Below, piece after piece: positions 61,383 through 64,000 of a DNA stretch of 64,000 nucleotides. The stretch is from JACCXG01 sp963785755 (GTDB lineage: Bacteria > Acidobacteriota > Vicinamibacteria > Vicinamibacterales > 2-12-FULL-66-21). The DNA lies in NCBI GenBank assembly GCA_963785755.1, contig CAWAXG010000075.1, forward strand, positions 124,001-188,000. The letters run 5' to 3'. Below the pieces are notes generated by a model, which was not told the origin of the DNA, did no database searches, and saw nothing but the letters and a program-made list of their open reading frames with translations. The first letter of the stretch is position 1. Each line of letters begins with the position of its first letter. The position numbers and the translations under genes were made by a program.

Positions 61383-62644
61383 TCTCCTTGACCAGCGGAT
61401 GAGAGCGCCGGTTGACGGCGCAAGCGGACGCGATGGATGCGGCGGCGTTCCGCCTCGAGCACTTCGATTGCCAGACCGTCGATTTCGAACGACTCTCCAA
61501 CGGCGGGCACGCGTCCGACCCGGGTCAGGACGTAGCCGCCGACCGTCTCGAACCCTTCCGGCTCGATCTCGATGCCCAGGCGCTCATTGACCTCGTCGAA
61601 GCTCACCTTCGCGCTGAACACGAACGATCCGCTCCCTTCGTCCAGGATCGGCTCCATTTCGACATGGTACTCGTCGCGGATCTCGCCGACGATTTCCTCG
61701 ATCAGATCTTCGAGCGTGACCAGCCCGGCGGTTCCGCCATACTCGTCGACCACGATCGCGAGCTGGACCTGCTGTCGCTGGAACTCCTTCAGGAGGTCGG
61801 CCACCCGCTTCGTCTCGGGGACGACGTTCGCGGGACGAATCAGGTGATGAATCCCGGACCCGTCGTCGCGTTCTTCACCCGCGATTCGAATCAAGTCTTT
61901 GACGAACACCACTCCCAGAATGTTGTCCAGGTTCTCCTTGTAGACCGGGATGCGCGAATACTCCTGCTCGCGGAACAGCGCGCGCAGCTGATCCAGGGTC
62001 GCGTCCTCGCGGATCGCCACGATGTCCGGGCGCGGCGTCATCACCTCGCGCACCAGCGTGTCGCCGAAGTCTACGATGGACTGCAGCAACCGCCGCTCAT
62101 CGCGCTCGTGGAGGCTCTGAGCCTCCACCGCCTCATGGCTGGCTTGCGCAGCCTCGTTCTGGTCGTCGCCATCGCCGTTGGCGACGACCGCGGGTTGCCG
62201 CTCGCGGCGGCCGTTCGCGATCAGCCGGGCCAGCGAATTGGTCAGCGGCTGCAGGAACCGCGCCGCGACGTCGAACGGCGGCAGCAGCCACTCGAGCACC
62301 CGCTCCGGATCGCGCCGCGCGATCAGCATCGGCAGGACGTGCTCGCAGATCAGGATGAAGACCGCCACGAGCACCATCAGCATGCCGATGGATTTCAGCG
62401 ACCCGGTACGCCCGGTCAGGATCGCGATCGACATCGTCGCGAGCGAGAAGATGATCCCGAGCATCAGCCGGGCAGGCAGGAACAGCCGGATCGGATCGTC
62501 GAAGTAGAACCCGAGGCGATCGTCGCGGCCGCCGCGCTCGGCCATCAGCCGCAGCGACAGCCGCATCAGCATGCTGAACGCGGTCTCGATCGTGCCGACG
62601 TAGACGGCGGCCACGGCGAGCAGGAGCAGCAGGACCGGAATCAT
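61379..62644 (-). CDS. CNNM/CorC-family transporter-like protein (DUF21-CBS-CorC_HlyC)
   Basis: A 421-residue membrane protein. N-terminal DUF21 helices (IPVLLLLLAVAAVYVGTIE; LMVLVAVFILICEHVLP) are followed by paired CBS domains (VREVMTPRPDIVAIREDA; VVDEYGGTAGLVTLEDLIEE) and a CorC_HlyC domain. The family is linked to Mg/Co efflux and membrane integrity. A Gln/Glu-rich linker (about 165-195) joins membrane and CBS parts. The ATG overlaps the ybeY stop by four bases. Confidence 0.92.
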   Translation of the reverse strand: MIPVLLLLLAVAAVYVGTIETAFSMLMRLSLRLMAERGGRDDRLGFYFDDPIRLFLPARLMLGIIFSLATMSIAILTGRTGSLKSIGMLMVLVAVFILICEHVLPMLIARRDPERVLEWLLPPFDVAARFLQPLTNSLARLIANGRRERQPAVVANGDGDDQNEAAQASHEAVEAQSLHERDERRLLQSIVDFGDTLVREVMTPRPDIVAIREDATLDQLRALFREQEYSRIPVYKENLDNILGVVFVKDLIRIAGEERDDGSGIHHLIRPANVVPETKRVADLLKEFQRQQVQLAIVVDEYGGTAGLVTLEDLIEEIVGEIRDEYHVEMEPILDEGSGSFVFSAKVSFDEVNERLGIEIEPEGFETVGGYVLTRVGRVPAVGESFEIDGLAIEVLEAERRRIHRVRLRRQPALSSAGQGE

Positions 62645-63231
62645 TTCCTGGCCTTGCCGCGGCTCCGCCGCGGCCCCGGTTGTGCCGAACCTGGCCCCCC
62701 GCCTTCGCTCCGCTTCGGCGAGGCTCGCCGTAGCCTTGGCGGAGGCGGCGCCCCCGCCCTCGCGATCAAGCCTTCACGCAATCCGCCTTTTCGCCGCAGT
62801 CGCGCCTCGGCGCGCCCCATCCGGCCGTTGTCGCCGGCATGGTCGTGGTCGTAGCCGAGGAGGTGCAGCAGACCATGCAGCGCGAGCACGCGCAGCTCGG
62901 TCGCCAGTGCGTGCCCTGCCGAACGTGCCTGCCGGCGGGCCACGCCGGTGGCAACGACGATATCGCCGAGCGCGGGCGGTTCGCGGTGCGCGCGTGATGG
63001 ATGCGACGGGGGGGCTGCCGGAAATGACAGGACGTCGGTGGCGTTGTCCTTGCCGCGGTACTGGAGATTGAGAGTACGGATGCGGCGGTCCGTGACCAGG
63101 GCGATGGCCACCTCGCCGCGTACGCGCGAAGGGGCTGTCGCGGCCAGCCATCGAGCCAGGCCGCCGTCAGGGACCGGACGGCCGCCGCCGTCCGTGACCG
63201 TCACGCGAAGGCGCCTACTGTCGGGATCCAC
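62641..63231 (-). CDS. ybeY: Endoribonuclease YbeY with extended C-terminus
   Basis: A 196-residue rRNA-maturation endonuclease. The zinc site is HGLLHLLGYDHD (His119, His123, His129). The normal fold ends near residue 150; the last about 40 residues (APPPPRLRRASPKRSEGG and onward) are encoded by a GC-rich inverted-repeat element and are unlikely to be functional. GTG 63231 overlaps the phoH stop by 17 bp. Confidence 0.93.
   Translation of the reverse strand: MDPDSRRLRVTVTDGGGRPVPDGGLARWLAATAPSRVRGEVAIALVTDRRIRTLNLQYRGKDNATDVLSFPAAPPSHPSRAHREPPALGDIVVATGVARRQARSAGHALATELRVLALHGLLHLLGYDHDHAGDNGRMGRAEARLRRKGGLREGLIARAGAPPPPRLRRASPKRSEGGGPGSAQPGPRRSRGKARK
62694..62757. repeat. Palindromic GC-rich repeat inside ybeY
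   Basis: CCCGCCTTCGCTCCGCTTCG followed by GCGAGGCTCGCCGTAGCC and TTGGCGGAGGCGG makes overlapping inverted repeats (CGCTCCGCTTCGGCG; GCCGTAGCCTTGGC). It looks like a dispersed REP/MITE-like element. Part of it, CTCGCCGTAG, recurs at about 57533. Confidence 0.5.
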
Positions 63232-64000
63232 CGTACGATTCGTACGCCTTCACGATCTGCTGCACGAGCTGGTGCCGCACGACGTCCTTATCGTCGAACC
63301 GGATGAATTCGATCCCCTCGATGTTGCCCACGACCTTCATCGCCTCGACCAGCCCAGACGTCCGCCCGGTCGGCAGATCGATCTGCGTGATGTCGCCGGT
63401 GATGACCGCTTTCGACCCGAAGCCGAGCCGCGTCAGGAACATCTTCATCTGCTCCTGCGTTGTGTTCTGCGCTTCGTCCAGGATGACGAACGCATCATTG
63501 AGCGTGCGGCCGCGCATGAAGGCGATCGGCGCGACCTCGACCGTGCCGCGCTCGATCAGGCGCTCGGCACGCTCGACGTCGAGCATGTCGTAGAGCGCGT
63601 CATAGAGCGGGCGCAGGTAGGGATTGACCTTCTCCTGCAGATCGCCGGGCAGGAACCCGAGCTTTTCGCCGGCTTCCACGGCCGGCCGCGCCAGGATGAT
63701 GCGATTGACCTTCTTCGCGAGGAGGAACGACACGGCCTGCGCCATCGCGAGGTAGGTCTTGCCCGTCCCGGCCGGGCCGATGCCGAACACGATGTCGTAT
63801 TTCTCGATGGCGTCGAGATATCGCCGCTGGTTGACGCTCTTCGGCAGCACCTGCCGCTTGCCCGACGTGCGCGGCGCGCCGCGCAGAAAGTAGTCGGCGA
63901 GCTCCACGGTGTCGTCCTGCGCCACCAGCTGAGCCGCGGTCTTGACGTCGCCCTTGGCCAGCTTGTATCCGCCGCGAATCAGTGAGCCCAGCTGTTCGAG
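63215..64000 (-). CDS. phoH: PhoH-family ATPase (5' part outside the window)
   Basis: Partial PhoH-like P-loop ATPase; the frame is open to the window edge (LEQLGSLIRGGYKLAKGDVK precedes the first internal GTG at 63925), so the start lies beyond 64000. Walker A is GIGPAGTGKTYLAMAQ, Walker B is AFVILDEAQNTTQEQM, and TGDITQIDLP is the family hallmark. PhoH precedes ybeY in many bacteria and the pair is linked to RNA processing. Confidence 0.95.
   Translation of the reverse strand, partial: LEQLGSLIRGGYKLAKGDVKTAAQLVAQDDTVELADYFLRGAPRTSGKRQVLPKSVNQRRYLDAIEKYDIVFGIGPAGTGKTYLAMAQAVSFLLAKKVNRIILARPAVEAGEKLGFLPGDLQEKVNPYLRPLYDALYDMLDVERAERLIERGTVEVAPIAFMRGRTLNDAFVILDEAQNTTQEQMKMFLTRLGFGSKAVITGDITQIDLPTGRTSGLVEAMKVVGNIEGIEFIRFDDKDVVRHQLVQQIVKAYESYGGSRQ

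Overview
This is a very GC-rich bacterial chromosome segment, most likely from an Acidobacteriota lineage of the Vicinamibacteria type. The evidence is an ADOP-type MacB/FtsX permease, a VWFA-related protein of the Acidobacterial family, a DUF1080 sugar hydrolase, many two-component kinases, frequent GTG and TTG starts, and intergenic arrays of 7-8 bp repeats. No phage, insertion sequence, integrase or CRISPR array is visible. The window is mostly housekeeping and envelope genes, with several unusual details.

Layout. 0-4 kb: the 5' end of a treZ-like gene, a membrane histidine kinase whose receiver domain lies in another frame, a ClpP-family protease, a DUF2231-Rieske protein and a DUF3052 protein. 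4-9.6 kb: an efflux and two-component locus with a possible sigma-54 promoter, a twice-frameshifted HlyD/MacA adaptor, a LolD/MacB-like ATPase, a sigma-54 response regulator and an NtrY-like kinase that is also frameshifted. 9.8-12.8 kb: a CHASE-domain kinase and an MscS channel. 12.8-17.1 kb: a nucleoside-salvage cluster (secreted amidohydrolase, hpt, rpiB and deoC in one overlapping operon, with a frameshifted upp divergent to it). The rpiB and deoC products carry N-terminal extensions like those of microcompartment cargo enzymes, but no shell gene is present here. 17-22 kb: a citryl-CoA-lyase-like gene, tRNA-Val(CAC) between repeat arrays, DUF3224, the ADOP permease and a DinB-like protein.

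22-32 kb is almost all on the minus strand: uvrB followed by a coupled MCE lipid-transport operon (mlaE, mlaF, and mlaD with five exact 34-residue repeats), YtxH and DUF948-like proteins, a VWA protein and a 911-residue outer-membrane-barrel protein. 32-40 kb: a DHH phosphoesterase, a trans-sulfuration enzyme, a patatin-like protein without the nucleophile serine, greA, a TrmH methyltransferase, rarA, and a membrane-anchored trypsin-like protease preceded by a sigma-70 promoter and a c-di-GMP-I riboswitch. 40-46 kb: an S9 peptidase, an alpha/beta hydrolase, and a divergent sugar epimerase/DUF1080 pair.

45.6-64 kb is a long minus-strand housekeeping run: MOSC, mutL, corA, ppdK, glyS, glyQ, recO, mgtE, era, two M16 peptidases (one with and one without the zinc site), a CBS/CorC protein, ybeY and phoH. 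Many neighbours overlap by 1-4 bp, which suggests translational coupling. Four genes in the first 17 kb carry five single-base frameshifts between them, while the rest of the window has none that I could see; this could be true decay or poorer sequence quality.
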